A stretch of 64,000 bases of DNA, from NCBI RefSeq assembly GCF_023283845.1, contig NZ_JAKILC010000001.1:434001-498000 (forward strand), read 5' to 3'. Both the position numbers and the translations under genes were made by a program. Position 1 is the stretch's first letter, and the number at the start of each line of letters is the position of its first letter. This DNA is from Shewanella marinintestina (GTDB lineage: Bacteria; Pseudomonadota; Gammaproteobacteria; Enterobacterales; Shewanellaceae). Below are positions 46,883-55,748 of this stretch, in pieces. The notes beneath the pieces were generated by a model. The model searched no databases. It was given only the letters and a program-made list of their open reading frames with translations, and was not told where the DNA came from.

Positions 46883-47893
46883 TTGAAAAATAATTGTTTC
46901 GATCGCCCAATAATCATTCTGTCAGCGCCACGATCCGGCAGTACACTTTTATATGAAGTCTTATCTAAAAATAGTCATTTACTTTCCATTGGAGGCGAGA
47001 GCCATGCAATCATAGAAAGTATTCCGGGACTAAACATCGCCTCAAAAAACTTTGAATCGAATGCATTAACGGCCGATGATGCCACGCCAATAATAACAGA
47101 AATGCTTTACAGCGGTTTTAAGAAGAACCTTCAATCGTCAACAGGAAGTAAAATATCCCCTGTAGATAAAGTCAGGTTTCTTGAGAAAACTCCCAAGAAC
47201 AGCCTACGCATTGACTTTATAAACCAACTTTTCCCAGATGCACTGTTCGTTTATCTTGTTAGGGATCCGAAAGAAAATATAAGCAGTATTATGGAGGCTT
47301 GGCGTTCTAACCGTTTTAGAACTTACCCAGGGCTCCCCGGTTGGAATGGCGATTGGTCGCTATTATTGCCAAAGAACTGGAAACAGCTTCTTGGGCAACC
47401 ACTGCAAAATATTGCGGCATTTCAATGGTGTGAAGCTAATGAATCCATTATTAGCTCACTACAAAAACTTCCCAAAGAACGATGGAAAATAGTCCACTAT
47501 GAAAACTTAATCAACGATACCACCACAACATTAAAGTCCATCTGCAACTTCGCTCAGATCCCTTTTGATCAGCAACTACAACAAGCCTGCAGCCAGCCAT
47601 TACCCCACTCTCAATTTACGTTATCAGCACCCAAAAAAAATAAGTGGCTAAGTAATTACCAAGAAGTTCATTCTGTTTGGCCCAGAGTAATGCCTACTCT
47701 GCAACGCATTAACTCGCTGCTTAGCCAAGACAAGCAACTCTTGCTCGCAGAAGAATGGCAGCAGCTACAAGCTCAAAGCAGTATTCAAAAATCAGCTAAC
47801 ACAGTGATAAATCATAACAAGGTACCAAGAAATGCAGACTGCCCTTGCGGATCAAAAAAGCGTTTTAAGCATTGTCATGGTCAACTAAGTTAG
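46883..47893 (+). CDS. Sulfotransferase with C-terminal SEC-C zinc motif
   Basis: 336 residues. The PAPS-binding loop SAPRSGSTL is at 14-22 and the second phosphate site RDPKENISS at 127-135, so it should move sulfate from PAPS to an acceptor. The last 20 residues carry a SEC-C motif, C320-x-C322-x8-C331-H332, a zinc knuckle like that of SecA, ending KHCHGQLS. The start TTG at 46883 is assigned because no ATG precedes the PAPS loop; the ribosome site is weak. The next gene, 33 bases on, ends in the same motif, so the two act together. Acceptor unknown. Confidence 0.82.
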   Translation: MKNNCFDRPIIILSAPRSGSTLLYEVLSKNSHLLSIGGESHAIIESIPGLNIASKNFESNALTADDATPIITEMLYSGFKKNLQSSTGSKISPVDKVRFLEKTPKNSLRIDFINQLFPDALFVYLVRDPKENISSIMEAWRSNRFRTYPGLPGWNGDWSLLLPKNWKQLLGQPLQNIAAFQWCEANESIISSLQKLPKERWKIVHYENLINDTTTTLKSICNFAQIPFDQQLQQACSQPLPHSQFTLSAPKKNKWLSNYQEVHSVWPRVMPTLQRINSLLSQDKQLLLAEEWQQLQAQSSIQKSANTVINHNKVPRNADCPCGSKKRFKHCHGQLS

Positions 47894-47926
47894 ACCTACA
47901 TACGCCATAATAAAGAGAAAATAACA

Positions 47927-49039
47927 ATGAAATTGGCTCAAGAGTTTTACAAACTTCCACTGACATTTGATATTGAACGCTTAAAGCAAGAAGTATCAAA
48001 GTTTACCGAGCAAGAATGGGTTGCCCATCATGAAAGCTTCAAAGGCAACTCAGCAATCCCTTTGGTGTCAGTAAATGGTGAATTTAATAACGACTTTAAA
48101 GGACAGATGCTGCCTACATCGGCTTTGGAAAAATGTGCTTATATACAGCAAGTGATAGCCTCTTTTGACGAAGTGATTGGTCGTTCTCGCTTAATGCGAT
48201 TAGGCCCTGGAGCTGAGGTGCCGCTACATTCAGATATAAATTACCACTGGTATAAACGTGTTAGGATCCACATTCCTATTATTACAGAGCCAAACGTAGA
48301 GTTTCATTGTGCTGACAAACAAGTACATATGGCGGCTGGTGAGTGTTGGATATTTGATTCTTGGAAATATCATAGAGTTGCTAATTTAAGCGACTGTCAC
48401 AGAGTCCATTTAGTGATCGATATTGCTGGTTCAAGCCGCTTTTGGGAGATGGTGAACCAACGTGCTGCCATTTTTGAAAACCAATTCAACCATTTAAATA
48501 ACGTCAAACACTTACCCTACTCTTCAGATAATCCAAGTCGATTCATAACCGAAAAGAGCAACTTTCCGATCATTATGCCACCTGCCGAAATAGAACTCTT
48601 GGCTCAAGATCTGTTTACAGAGATTACTTCTTTTGTTAGTAACAATAAGCAAGAGGTCGATGCTTTTACTCAACGAGTCACTAACTTCTACCTTGATTGG
48701 CGAGAAGTATGGTCACAATACGAATGCGATAAACAAGGTTGGCCCAAATATCATCAGTTACGACAAGAGTTATTACAGAGTATTGCATCCTTAAACGATA
48801 AGGTAAAAGTTGATGAGAGTACTTCCGCTGCTACGATTTTACTGCATTTAATCGTAGGGCCAGCAATGAGTACTGAACTCGCTTCTCCTTCGAATACCGG
48901 CAAAACAGCGGCAGCTTCGAATATTCAGCAAGCAACCTCTACATCATCTAAACAATCAACAGCTAGTTTAAGTCGCAATAGCGATTGTCATTGTGGTTCG
49001 GGGAAAAAATATAAACACTGTCATGGTCAATTAAGCTAA
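47927..49039 (+). CDS. Aspartyl/asparaginyl beta-hydroxylase-like oxygenase with C-terminal SEC-C motif
   Basis: 370 residues. The N-terminal half is a 2-oxoglutarate/Fe(II) oxygenase of the Asp/Asn hydroxylase type: His101-x-Asp103 (PLHSDINYH), His149 (WKYHRVAN) and Arg159 for 2-oxoglutarate. The middle (about 200-300) is helical and unassigned. A Ser/Thr/Ala-rich linker (about 310-348) leads to a SEC-C motif C354-x-C356-x8-C365-H366, ending KHCHGQLS exactly as the upstream sulfotransferase does. ATG 47927, 33 bases after that gene: same operon. It likely hydroxylates a protein or peptide; the target is unknown. Confidence 0.82.
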   Translation: MKLAQEFYKLPLTFDIERLKQEVSKFTEQEWVAHHESFKGNSAIPLVSVNGEFNNDFKGQMLPTSALEKCAYIQQVIASFDEVIGRSRLMRLGPGAEVPLHSDINYHWYKRVRIHIPIITEPNVEFHCADKQVHMAAGECWIFDSWKYHRVANLSDCHRVHLVIDIAGSSRFWEMVNQRAAIFENQFNHLNNVKHLPYSSDNPSRFITEKSNFPIIMPPAEIELLAQDLFTEITSFVSNNKQEVDAFTQRVTNFYLDWREVWSQYECDKQGWPKYHQLRQELLQSIASLNDKVKVDESTSAATILLHLIVGPAMSTELASPSNTGKTAAASNIQQATSTSSKQSTASLSRNSDCHCGSGKKYKHCHGQLS

Positions 49040-49046
49040 ATTGACA

Positions 49047-49086
49047 TAAAAAAGGCCAACACCCGATTAACGTGTTGGCCTTATAT
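49047..49086. terminator. Bidirectional terminator between the SEC-C pair and the TPR-sulfotransferase
   Basis: AAGGCCAACAC and GTGTTGGCCTT form an 11-bp stem with a nine-base loop. On the minus strand it ends in a strong T-run, and on the plus strand in a weaker T/A-rich tail. Confidence 0.85.
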
Positions 49087-49101
49087 TTACATTCATATTG
49101 G

Positions 49102-50679
49102 TTATCTAAAGTAATATTGCTTAACCTTAGCCGCAATACCTTCAAACACATGGTAATCTTTTCCCATCGCTTGTCGGTATTTATCACGCATACCAATAGC
49201 TTTAACATTCATTGGTCGTCTTACTTGTGCCGCACTTGGTGTTAATACTGTTCTTTTAGATTGATGAAAATCAATACATTCTTGCATGAAATCTAACGAA
49301 CAATAGTCCAAAATCCGGCGAATTTGTGTTTCAGGGTCATTAACCAAAGTTTCAAAGCTGACATGGCATAATTGCTCACCGTACAACCTATCCCAATGTT
49401 GCATGATATCGTGATAAGCATTCCAATAGATCTCAATACCTTCAGTGCTATAAGAGTAATCATGACCCCGACTAAAGTGCTGTTTGAAGACACTAATCGC
49501 ATTATCTGTTGTATGCCTAATGACATTAATTATCTTTGCTTCGGGAAACAGTGTCTTAATTAAGCCTATATGCAGAAAGTTGTTTGGGTTTTTATCAATA
49601 AAATACGCAGCTTTCTCATCAAGATATGGCTCAACCTCTTTTAAATAGCTTTGCCGCATCTGGCTTACCATTTCAGTGCTTAAAGCTTGAAGGTTTTTTA
49701 CATACCCCCCAGACATTTCCAGTTGTAATGCAATACGCTCTATATAGGGTAACTCGTCGGTGGCTTGTACTTTGCTATGGCTAGCTAATATCTGCTCTAC
49801 CAGAGTTGTGCCTGAGCGCGGCATACCAACTATAAAGATAGGGATCTGCGATTTATTGGATTGTGCTACATCTATCGAATTATTAGCCTGATATGTCTTA
49901 AGACTTTTGATGATATGCAAAAAGCTTTCTTTCTTAAAAGGCCTTGCAGGGCTTAATAGCTGGTTCGCTTGAGTCATTGACTGGTAGGCTTTGTTAAACT
50001 CTTGCTGTTGTTCCCAGAATCGGCCTAAGGCAAACAACATCAATGATCGGCTGGCTGAAGACATATTACTTGCTGCTAAATATGTCTCAATATTGTTTCG
50101 GTCTTGCTCTGTCATTTGATAACTTTTTAAATCAGCAAGACTCCAATACCCGGTAGACTGATGCTCAGGGGCTTGCAAAATATATTGATGATATAGCTGT
50201 ACCGCTTTATCCGTATCACCTTTAGCTTTATAAACATGCGCTAGGTTCAGCAAGCATGCTTTATCAACAAACTCCTGATCTACACACTCTCTCAACGACT
50301 GCTCAGCAATCGAAACATTACCATTTTGCAGTGCAGTCATACCAAGCTTAAAGCGAATACCGAGATCATTTGGAAGTAAACTCGACAAAGTTTGATAATA
50401 ATCAAATGCTTCAAAAAAGCGCTCTTTACTCTCTGCTAGCGAAGCTAATCCTTGTAAGGACTCTTGGCAATTTGGAGATAAAGCTAAAGATTTAGAATAA
50501 AATTTGTGTGCTTCACCCACGTCATTTTGCCTCATAGACAATTTAGCCAATAAAAGTAAGGCATCCAAATTATCAGGATTTTTACGAATAACCTTTCTGG
50601 CATAAATTCCTGAAGAAGAAAACTGTTGCGAAGCAAAAAAGCTAATTGCCTCTTTTAGGTACTGCTCTTCTCTAGACAA
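49102..50679 (-). CDS. Tetratricopeptide-repeat sulfotransferase
   Basis: 525 residues, predicted cytoplasmic. About six to seven TPR repeats fill residues 1-245, giving a protein-binding surface. The sulfotransferase domain starts near 280 with the PAPS loop GMPRSGTTL (285-293) and a 3'-phosphate site variant VIRHTTDNAIS, where the usual Arg-Asp-Pro is Arg-His-Thr. Ends SRGHDYSYS..., RRPMNVKAIG. The start TTG at 50679 has GGAAG upstream. TPR sulfotransferases are common in Shewanella relatives and of unknown substrate. It faces the SEC-C pair, so a shared acceptor is possible. Confidence 0.85.
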   Translation of the reverse strand: MSREEQYLKEAISFFASQQFSSSGIYARKVIRKNPDNLDALLLLAKLSMRQNDVGEAHKFYSKSLALSPNCQESLQGLASLAESKERFFEAFDYYQTLSSLLPNDLGIRFKLGMTALQNGNVSIAEQSLRECVDQEFVDKACLLNLAHVYKAKGDTDKAVQLYHQYILQAPEHQSTGYWSLADLKSYQMTEQDRNNIETYLAASNMSSASRSLMLFALGRFWEQQQEFNKAYQSMTQANQLLSPARPFKKESFLHIIKSLKTYQANNSIDVAQSNKSQIPIFIVGMPRSGTTLVEQILASHSKVQATDELPYIERIALQLEMSGGYVKNLQALSTEMVSQMRQSYLKEVEPYLDEKAAYFIDKNPNNFLHIGLIKTLFPEAKIINVIRHTTDNAISVFKQHFSRGHDYSYSTEGIEIYWNAYHDIMQHWDRLYGEQLCHVSFETLVNDPETQIRRILDYCSLDFMQECIDFHQSKRTVLTPSAAQVRRPMNVKAIGMRDKYRQAMGKDYHVFEGIAAKVKQYYFR

Positions 50680-50780
50680 GTGTTACTTCCTATTATAATT
50701 ATTTGTGGATTCGATGAAGGGCTTGCATGTAACTTAAATGTTATTTTATGTGTTAACCGATTGCAATCGCTAAAATATAT

Positions 50781-50816
50781 ACAAAAAAAGACCACTTTTA
50801 AAAGTGGTCTTTTTAG
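50781..50816 (-). terminator. Terminator of creA
   Basis: AAAAAGACCACTTTT and AAAAGTGGTCTTTTT are a perfect 15-bp palindrome immediately after the creA stop codon on the minus strand. Confidence 0.85.
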
Positions 50817-51305
50817 TTAATTTCTATTCAAGGGCTCTATCCAAGCCTCTGTGCCGTAAAGCGGCACGGTTGACAGCGCATGCTTATGGCTACCATTAGT
50901 CTCTTTAGTTGAATATGACAGATAGAGTAATGTTTGATTTTCTTTATCATAAATACGGCGCACTTTAAGCGACTTAAATAAAATGCTTAGTGACTCTTTA
51001 AATACCACCTCACCATTTTTACTCTTATCAATATTAGCAATTTCTGCTGCGGTTATTGGCCCGGTTTGACGACAAGAAATGCTCATATCAGATGGGTCTG
51101 CAAGACTTAAATCCGCTTCAATTCGGCTAATATGACAGGTCACTCCTGGTATTTTAGGGTCATGGCGTGCATCAATAATCACATCTTTTGTAGTAAATAA
51201 GCCTAAACTCACTTTACCCACATCATCGCCACACCCACTTAAACTTAATACTAAAGCCACAGCTAAACTAGCAATGCAAACCAGCTTTTTTGTCAAACCT
51301 GTCAT
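50817..51305 (-). CDS. creA: CreA family lipoprotein
   Basis: 162 residues. A signal peptide ends in the lipobox LSGC (Cys near 25), so the mature protein is predicted to be lipid-anchored in the envelope. The rest matches the CreA family (VSLGLFTTKDVIIDARHDP, GVTCHISRIEADLSLADPSD, SCRQTGPI), whose function is unknown. The pair of cysteines in TCHI and SCRQ could form a disulfide. ATG 51305 has AGGAA upstream. It lies 76 bases after yegD on the same strand, with its own terminator. Confidence 0.9.
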   Translation of the reverse strand: MTGLTKKLVCIASLAVALVLSLSGCGDDVGKVSLGLFTTKDVIIDARHDPKIPGVTCHISRIEADLSLADPSDMSISCRQTGPITAAEIANIDKSKNGEVVFKESLSILFKSLKVRRIYDKENQTLLYLSYSTKETNGSHKHALSTVPLYGTEAWIEPLNRN

Positions 51306-51381
51306 TTCAATTTCCTTAAGAAAAGCGATTCAATATTAAATCGTTTTACATTTATCCACGTCATTATGCCAATAATACGGC

Positions 51382-52752
51382 TTAAGCAAATACCCTTTGC
51401 GCCCAGCGTGTCAATCCAGCAGTAACACTACCAAAGTGATCACCGACCACAATTGGGATCTCAGGGAAAAGTCCAGAAATTCGCTTATAGATAGCAGGGC
51501 TGCGCGCTGTACCACCTGTCACATAAATCCTGTCAGGCATCACACCCGATTGTTCTAGTGCTTCACGCATCAAAGCTTCAACCTTTGAAAGAGGCATGGT
51601 GATTGCCGCTTCAAAATCGCTGTCACTTACCTTAGCATGTAATCCATTGTGGATATAATCCAGCGGAGTATCAACGCTATTAGCATCAGATAAGGCGATT
51701 TTACTTTGCTCAGCACTGCGTACAATTTTGTAACCGAGCTGCTCTTTTTGAACTTTTAGTAGACGCTGAATAAGCTCCGGATGCTGGGCATCTTTAATCA
51801 AATCTTCAATCAGCTTTTTAGAGCCGAGAGCACTGAAATCTCGCTGCGCGCTAATATCATTAACCGCAACTGCATTCCAAAAAGGCTTACTCGGCACAGG
51901 TAATTTATTAACCATCAAGCTACCAAGGCCAAGGTGTGGCATAAATGACGCCATCGACAACGCAATATCTAAATCGTTACCGCCAATGCGTTGACCACTA
52001 TGACCGAGAAAATCAGCACTGCGGTCACGATTATCAATATGATTAGGTCCCATCTTCACCATCGAGCAATCGGTAGTACCACCACCCACGTCAACCACCA
52101 ATACCGTCACGTTTTCATCAAGTGACGCTTCGTAATCCATTCCGGCAGCTAATGGCTCGAAAAGAAAATCAACTTCGGTGAATCCTGCTCGCTTGGCCGC
52201 TAAAGAAAGTATCGCTTCTGCTTGTAGGTTACTTTGCTCGCCGCCAATACCCTGAAAGTTCACCGGACGGCCAATCACCGCATGAGTAATTGTATTGTTA
52301 CCTTGTTTAAGTTGGCTTTCAGCTTGCGTCTTAATATGCATCATCATCAAGGTGACAATGTCTTCAAACAAAGCAATCTGGCTTTCACGAAGACCTGTAG
52401 CCCCTAAGAATGATTTAGGAGAACGTACATAAAAGCCTTCATCTGGCATTTCGAGATACGCTTCAATAGCCTGTTCCCCCACAAACACGGCTTGTTCATG
52501 AGGTAATAAATCTAGATCGCGTCTAGCCGCTGCAGCGCGACTCAATTGCGCCGAGCGCAAACGTGTGTATTCTGCCTGTTCAGCTTGAGACAGCTGTTTT
52601 AATACTGCTTCAGCAATGAGCTCCCTATCCATCGCATAAAGGGTCGAACTCATATATTTTGAGTCGCCAGATAAGGGCACTAACCTTACGTCATCGCCTT
52701 CAATCACACCGATAGCGCAATTAGCACTACCGTAGTCAAAACCTACAAACAT
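51382..52752 (-). CDS. yegD: Hsp70-like chaperone YegD
   Basis: 456 residues. The ATPase core of the Hsp70/actin fold: phosphate loop FVGFDYGSANCAIGVI at the N-terminus, VLVVDVGGGTTDCSM near 218 and TGGTARSPAIYKRI near 420. It lacks the long C-terminal substrate domain and lid of DnaK, as YegD proteins do. Client proteins are unknown. ATG 52752 has AAGGGA upstream. Confidence 0.92.
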   Translation of the reverse strand: MFVGFDYGSANCAIGVIEGDDVRLVPLSGDSKYMSSTLYAMDRELIAEAVLKQLSQAEQAEYTRLRSAQLSRAAAARRDLDLLPHEQAVFVGEQAIEAYLEMPDEGFYVRSPKSFLGATGLRESQIALFEDIVTLMMMHIKTQAESQLKQGNNTITHAVIGRPVNFQGIGGEQSNLQAEAILSLAAKRAGFTEVDFLFEPLAAGMDYEASLDENVTVLVVDVGGGTTDCSMVKMGPNHIDNRDRSADFLGHSGQRIGGNDLDIALSMASFMPHLGLGSLMVNKLPVPSKPFWNAVAVNDISAQRDFSALGSKKLIEDLIKDAQHPELIQRLLKVQKEQLGYKIVRSAEQSKIALSDANSVDTPLDYIHNGLHAKVSDSDFEAAITMPLSKVEALMREALEQSGVMPDRIYVTGGTARSPAIYKRISGLFPEIPIVVGDHFGSVTAGLTRWAQRVFA

Positions 52753-52829
52753 TCCCTTATCCTTTAAAGCGTAAAAAAGCCGTGCAAAATAGCACAGTCA
52801 GACCAGAGTAAAAAGCGCATTTTAAAAAT

Positions 52830-52858
52830 AAAAAAAGCAGCCATTGGCTGCCTTTAAA
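52830..52858 (-). terminator. Terminator of trhO
   Basis: AAAGCAGCC and GGCTGCCTTT form a stem with an ATT loop; on the minus strand a long T-run follows. It lies about 60 bases after the trhO stop. Confidence 0.8.
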
Positions 52859-52915
52859 TATGTGCAAACGATTACTGTCTATATCGCGTTATGATGCTAA
52901 TTACATTCGCTATGT

Positions 52916-53893
52916 TTACTTAGCATTTTGCGCTTTTTTAAGCTGCTCTTTCTGATTCCTACGCACTTTAATGACTTTGCTAACATCACTACCAATATGC
53001 GCTTCTCCGCGCTGCTTAGACAGCTGCATTTGACGCTCTCTTTCAATAAAACGCTGACGTTGCTTTTCAGTGGTTTTATCTATGCAATGAACACAACTGA
53101 CACCTTGTACAAAGCTGTCTAATGCCATTTCTTCTGCAGTTACAGGCATACGGCACGCATTACATTGATCATATAGACCTTTCTCTAAATCATGATTAAC
53201 CGCAACACGATTATCAAAAACAAAGCATTCCCCCTGCCATAGACTCTCTTCTTGCTCAACTTCTTCAAGGTACTTTAAAATCCCGCCTTCTAAATGATAA
53301 ACCTCATCAAAACCTTGCTCCTTTAGATAAGCGGTTGATTTTTCACAACGGATACCGCCGGTACAAAACATTGCCACTTTTTTGTGTTTAGCAGGGTCAA
53401 GGTTTTGCTTGACGTATTCTGGAAACTCTCTGAAGGTTTCAGTTTTCGGATCGATGGCGTTTTTAAAGGTACCGATCTGCACTTCATAATCGTTCCTAGT
53501 ATCAACCAACATTACATCTGGATCTGAAATCAATCGATTCCAATCTTTGGGCTTAACGTAAGTACCAACAACTTTATTGGGGTCAACACCTTCAATCCCC
53601 ATCGTTACAATTTCTTTCTTCAACTTCACTTTAGTCCGGTAAAACGGCATAGCATCATCAAAAGAAAGCTTATGAACAATATTATTTAGCCCCGGCTGCT
53701 TAGCTAACCAAGAGAGAAGATTATCAATTGCAGCTTGTGAACCTGCAACAGTACCGTTAATTCCTTCTTGAGCTAACAATAAGGTGCCTTTCACTTCTGA
53801 ATCTTGCATCACTTTTAGCAGCGGTGCTTGCAGAGTTTCAAAGTTAGGCAAGCTAACAAATTTGTACATGGCGCATACTACAATTTTTGACAT
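52916..53893 (-). CDS. trhO: tRNA uridine(34) hydroxylase, rhodanese-family
   Basis: 325 residues. An N-terminal acylphosphatase-like domain precedes a rhodanese domain with the active-site loop [12 protein letters not shown] (Cys near 180). A C-terminal cysteine-rich stretch ([16 protein letters not shown]) could bind metal. TrhO (YceA) oxidises U34 of tRNA to 5-hydroxyuridine using O2. The ATG at 53891-53893 ([13 protein letters not shown]) is the conserved start; the frame extending to 53998 is unlikely. Confidence 0.93.
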   Translation of the reverse strand: MSKIVVCAMYKFVSLPNFETLQAPLLKVMQDSEVKGTLLLAQEGINGTVAGSQAAIDNLLSWLAKQPGLNNIVHKLSFDDAMPFYRTKVKLKKEIVTMGIEGVDPNKVVGTYVKPKDWNRLISDPDVMLVDTRNDYEVQIGTFKNAIDPKTETFREFPEYVKQNLDPAKHKKVAMFCTGGIRCEKSTAYLKEQGFDEVYHLEGGILKYLEEVEQEESLWQGECFVFDNRVAVNHDLEKGLYDQCNACRMPVTAEEMALDSFVQGVSCVHCIDKTTEKQRQRFIERERQMQLSKQRGEAHIGSDVSKVIKVRRNQKEQLKKAQNAK

Positions 53894-54183
53894 GTCTATC
53901 CCTTTTTCGGCTTTCTGAAGCTTAATCTCCAGTGCTATTAACTTTGGTCGCAAACGTGAGCGACCACACAAATTCGCGGCGAATTCTACCTGAGTCACAC
54001 AGAAACAAACAGGTACAAAAAGTAAGGTTAATTAATCTAGCTGAGAAATCACTGCGGCTAGATTACAGCTAAGGATCACTCAATTAACGACAGATTTGAT
54101 ATGTAAAAATAGATTATTGATTGTTTTTTGACGTTTAACAGTTAAGAATATGCCTTATAAAACTATAAAAATAAGTCCTACAT

Positions 54184-54846
54184 ATGTCTTTTCCTACTCT
54201 CTACTCATTCCGCCGCTGCCCTTATGCTATGCGTGCAAGGCTTGGCATACTATTATCAGAGCAATCAGTTAACTTGCGAGAAATAGTGTTAAAACATAAG
54301 CCCGAGGCGATGTTAGTTGCATCACCTAAAGGCACCGTTCCGGTACTGATATTGCCTGATGCAAGTGTGATTGAAGAGAGTATTGAGATCATGTGCTGGG
54401 CACTAATGCAACATGACCCGCTGAATTTGTTATTAAGTGAAGCGCCGCAACAACAAGAGATAGCCCAAGCTCTAATTCATACCAATGACCATAGCTTTAA
54501 ACCTTGGCTAGATAAGTATAAATACGCAGATAGACACCCAGATCACAGTGAGCAGTATTATCGACAACAAGCTGAGGTATTTATTGCGCAACTAGAAAGT
54601 ATATTGGCAAAGCACTCGCAATTAATGGGTGATAAGGTATCCATTGCCGATTACGCCATTTTTCCATTTATTCGCCAGTTCGCGTCCGTAGACAAATTTT
54701 GGTTTGACGCCAGTCATTACACGCATCTTAAAAAGTGGCTAAAGTTTCATATTGAAAGTGATGCATTTACACAAATAATGAAAAAGTATCCGACATGGTT
54801 AGAAAGCGGTAAGAGTTTTGAGTTTGGTAAACACATCGCAGTTTAA
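54184..54846 (+). CDS. Glutathione S-transferase family protein
   Basis: 220 residues. A thioredoxin-fold N-terminal domain with the site RRCPYAMRAR (Cys12 of a C-P-Y-A motif), a glutathione-contact TVPVL and a helical C-terminal domain (about 90-215). The C-P-Y-A tetrad, like glutaredoxin's C-P-Y-C with the second cysteine lost, suggests Grx2-like or GST activity by a single cysteine. Substrate unknown. It stands alone, with the ATG at 54184. Confidence 0.85.
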   Translation: MSFPTLYSFRRCPYAMRARLGILLSEQSVNLREIVLKHKPEAMLVASPKGTVPVLILPDASVIEESIEIMCWALMQHDPLNLLLSEAPQQQEIAQALIHTNDHSFKPWLDKYKYADRHPDHSEQYYRQQAEVFIAQLESILAKHSQLMGDKVSIADYAIFPFIRQFASVDKFWFDASHYTHLKKWLKFHIESDAFTQIMKKYPTWLESGKSFEFGKHIAV

Positions 54847-54992
54847 ACTTGCTAAAAAAGCAAAGATTAAGTTTGATAGTGTGGCGTCGAAGCTCAATAA
54901 AATGAGTGACGCCACAAGCAGCCAACTCTAACCAAATTTAAACACCGTAAAAGCGACAGCTTCAAGTTAGCCTTATTCGATACTGCATTACG

Positions 54993-55598
54993 CTAGCGAA
55001 TAATCAGTGGAATAGTCACTAACAAGAGGCCTGACATCAATAAATTGAAGCCTTTACGTCTTTTTGTAGTATTGAGTTTACGCCTAATTGTTGCTCCCAA
55101 TATCACCCAAGTAAATGATGCTGGAAAACCAATAATATTAAAAATGAATACTCCTGCAATAGCACTTAACCAATAAGCCTCTCCTCCAATAGTAAATGCG
55201 GTGCACAAGGTAATTGTTGCCATCCACGTCTTAGGGTTTATCCATTGAAATAAAGCAGATTCTTTTACTGTCATAGGTTGCCGTTCGGCAACAGCGAGCT
55301 CGTTATCTACAGGCAAAGTAAACACTTTATAGGCCAGAAACAATAAGTAAGCTAACGAGGCAAATTGCAGTGCTTGATGCATAACAGGCCAAGTTTCAAA
55401 GACCCCGCCTAACCCAAGCAGAATCGACACATGCAGCAAAGTTTGCCCAACCCTAATACCAATTAAATGAGGCAAAGTACGCCTTATGCCAAAGTTAGCA
55501 CCAGATGTCGCTAACAGGACATTATTAGGCCCTGGAGTCATTGTCATTGTTGCGCAAAATATCGCAGCTGAAATCATTAATGGCCAAATGCTTTCCAC
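54993..55598 (-). CDS. LysE family amino-acid exporter
   Basis: 201 residues with five to six membrane helices (near 5-25, 43-65, 68-90, 115-135, 145-165 and 180-200). The N-terminal MTPGPNNVLLATSGANFGIR is the LysE/RhtB family signature. It should export amino acids or related metabolites. The GTG at 55596-55598 has a strong GGAGG site seven bases upstream. It diverges from a MocR-type regulator across a palindromic operator, a typical regulator-exporter pair. Confidence 0.9.
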   Translation of the reverse strand: MESIWPLMISAAIFCATMTMTPGPNNVLLATSGANFGIRRTLPHLIGIRVGQTLLHVSILLGLGGVFETWPVMHQALQFASLAYLLFLAYKVFTLPVDNELAVAERQPMTVKESALFQWINPKTWMATITLCTAFTIGGEAYWLSAIAGVFIFNIIGFPASFTWVILGATIRRKLNTTKRRKGFNLLMSGLLLVTIPLIIR

Positions 55599-55665
55599 TT
55601 TACTACCTCCAAAATTTAACGATATTTTCTATATCAAATATCATTCTATAAAGTTAAACCCAACA

Positions 55666-55681
55666 ATTGTACGCGTACAAT
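55666..55681. promoter_or_regulatory. Palindromic operator between the LysE exporter and MocR regulator
   Basis: ATTGTACGCGTACAAT is a perfect 16-base palindrome. Further half-sites lie downstream: ACAAT (55732-55736) facing ATTGT (55743-55747), and GTACAAT at 55753-55759 inside the start of the regulator gene. Repeated half-sites around a divergent promoter fit binding by the GntR-type dimer encoded next door. Confidence 0.6.
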
Positions 55682-55748
55682 AACTAGACAATTAAACTAA
55701 TAGGTGCATACTAACGCCAACAATTATGAATACAATGGTTTTATTGTT

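Noticed and set aside
53894..53998. N-terminal extension of TrhO
   Set aside because: [13 protein letters not shown] is the conserved family start; the added residues have no counterpart.
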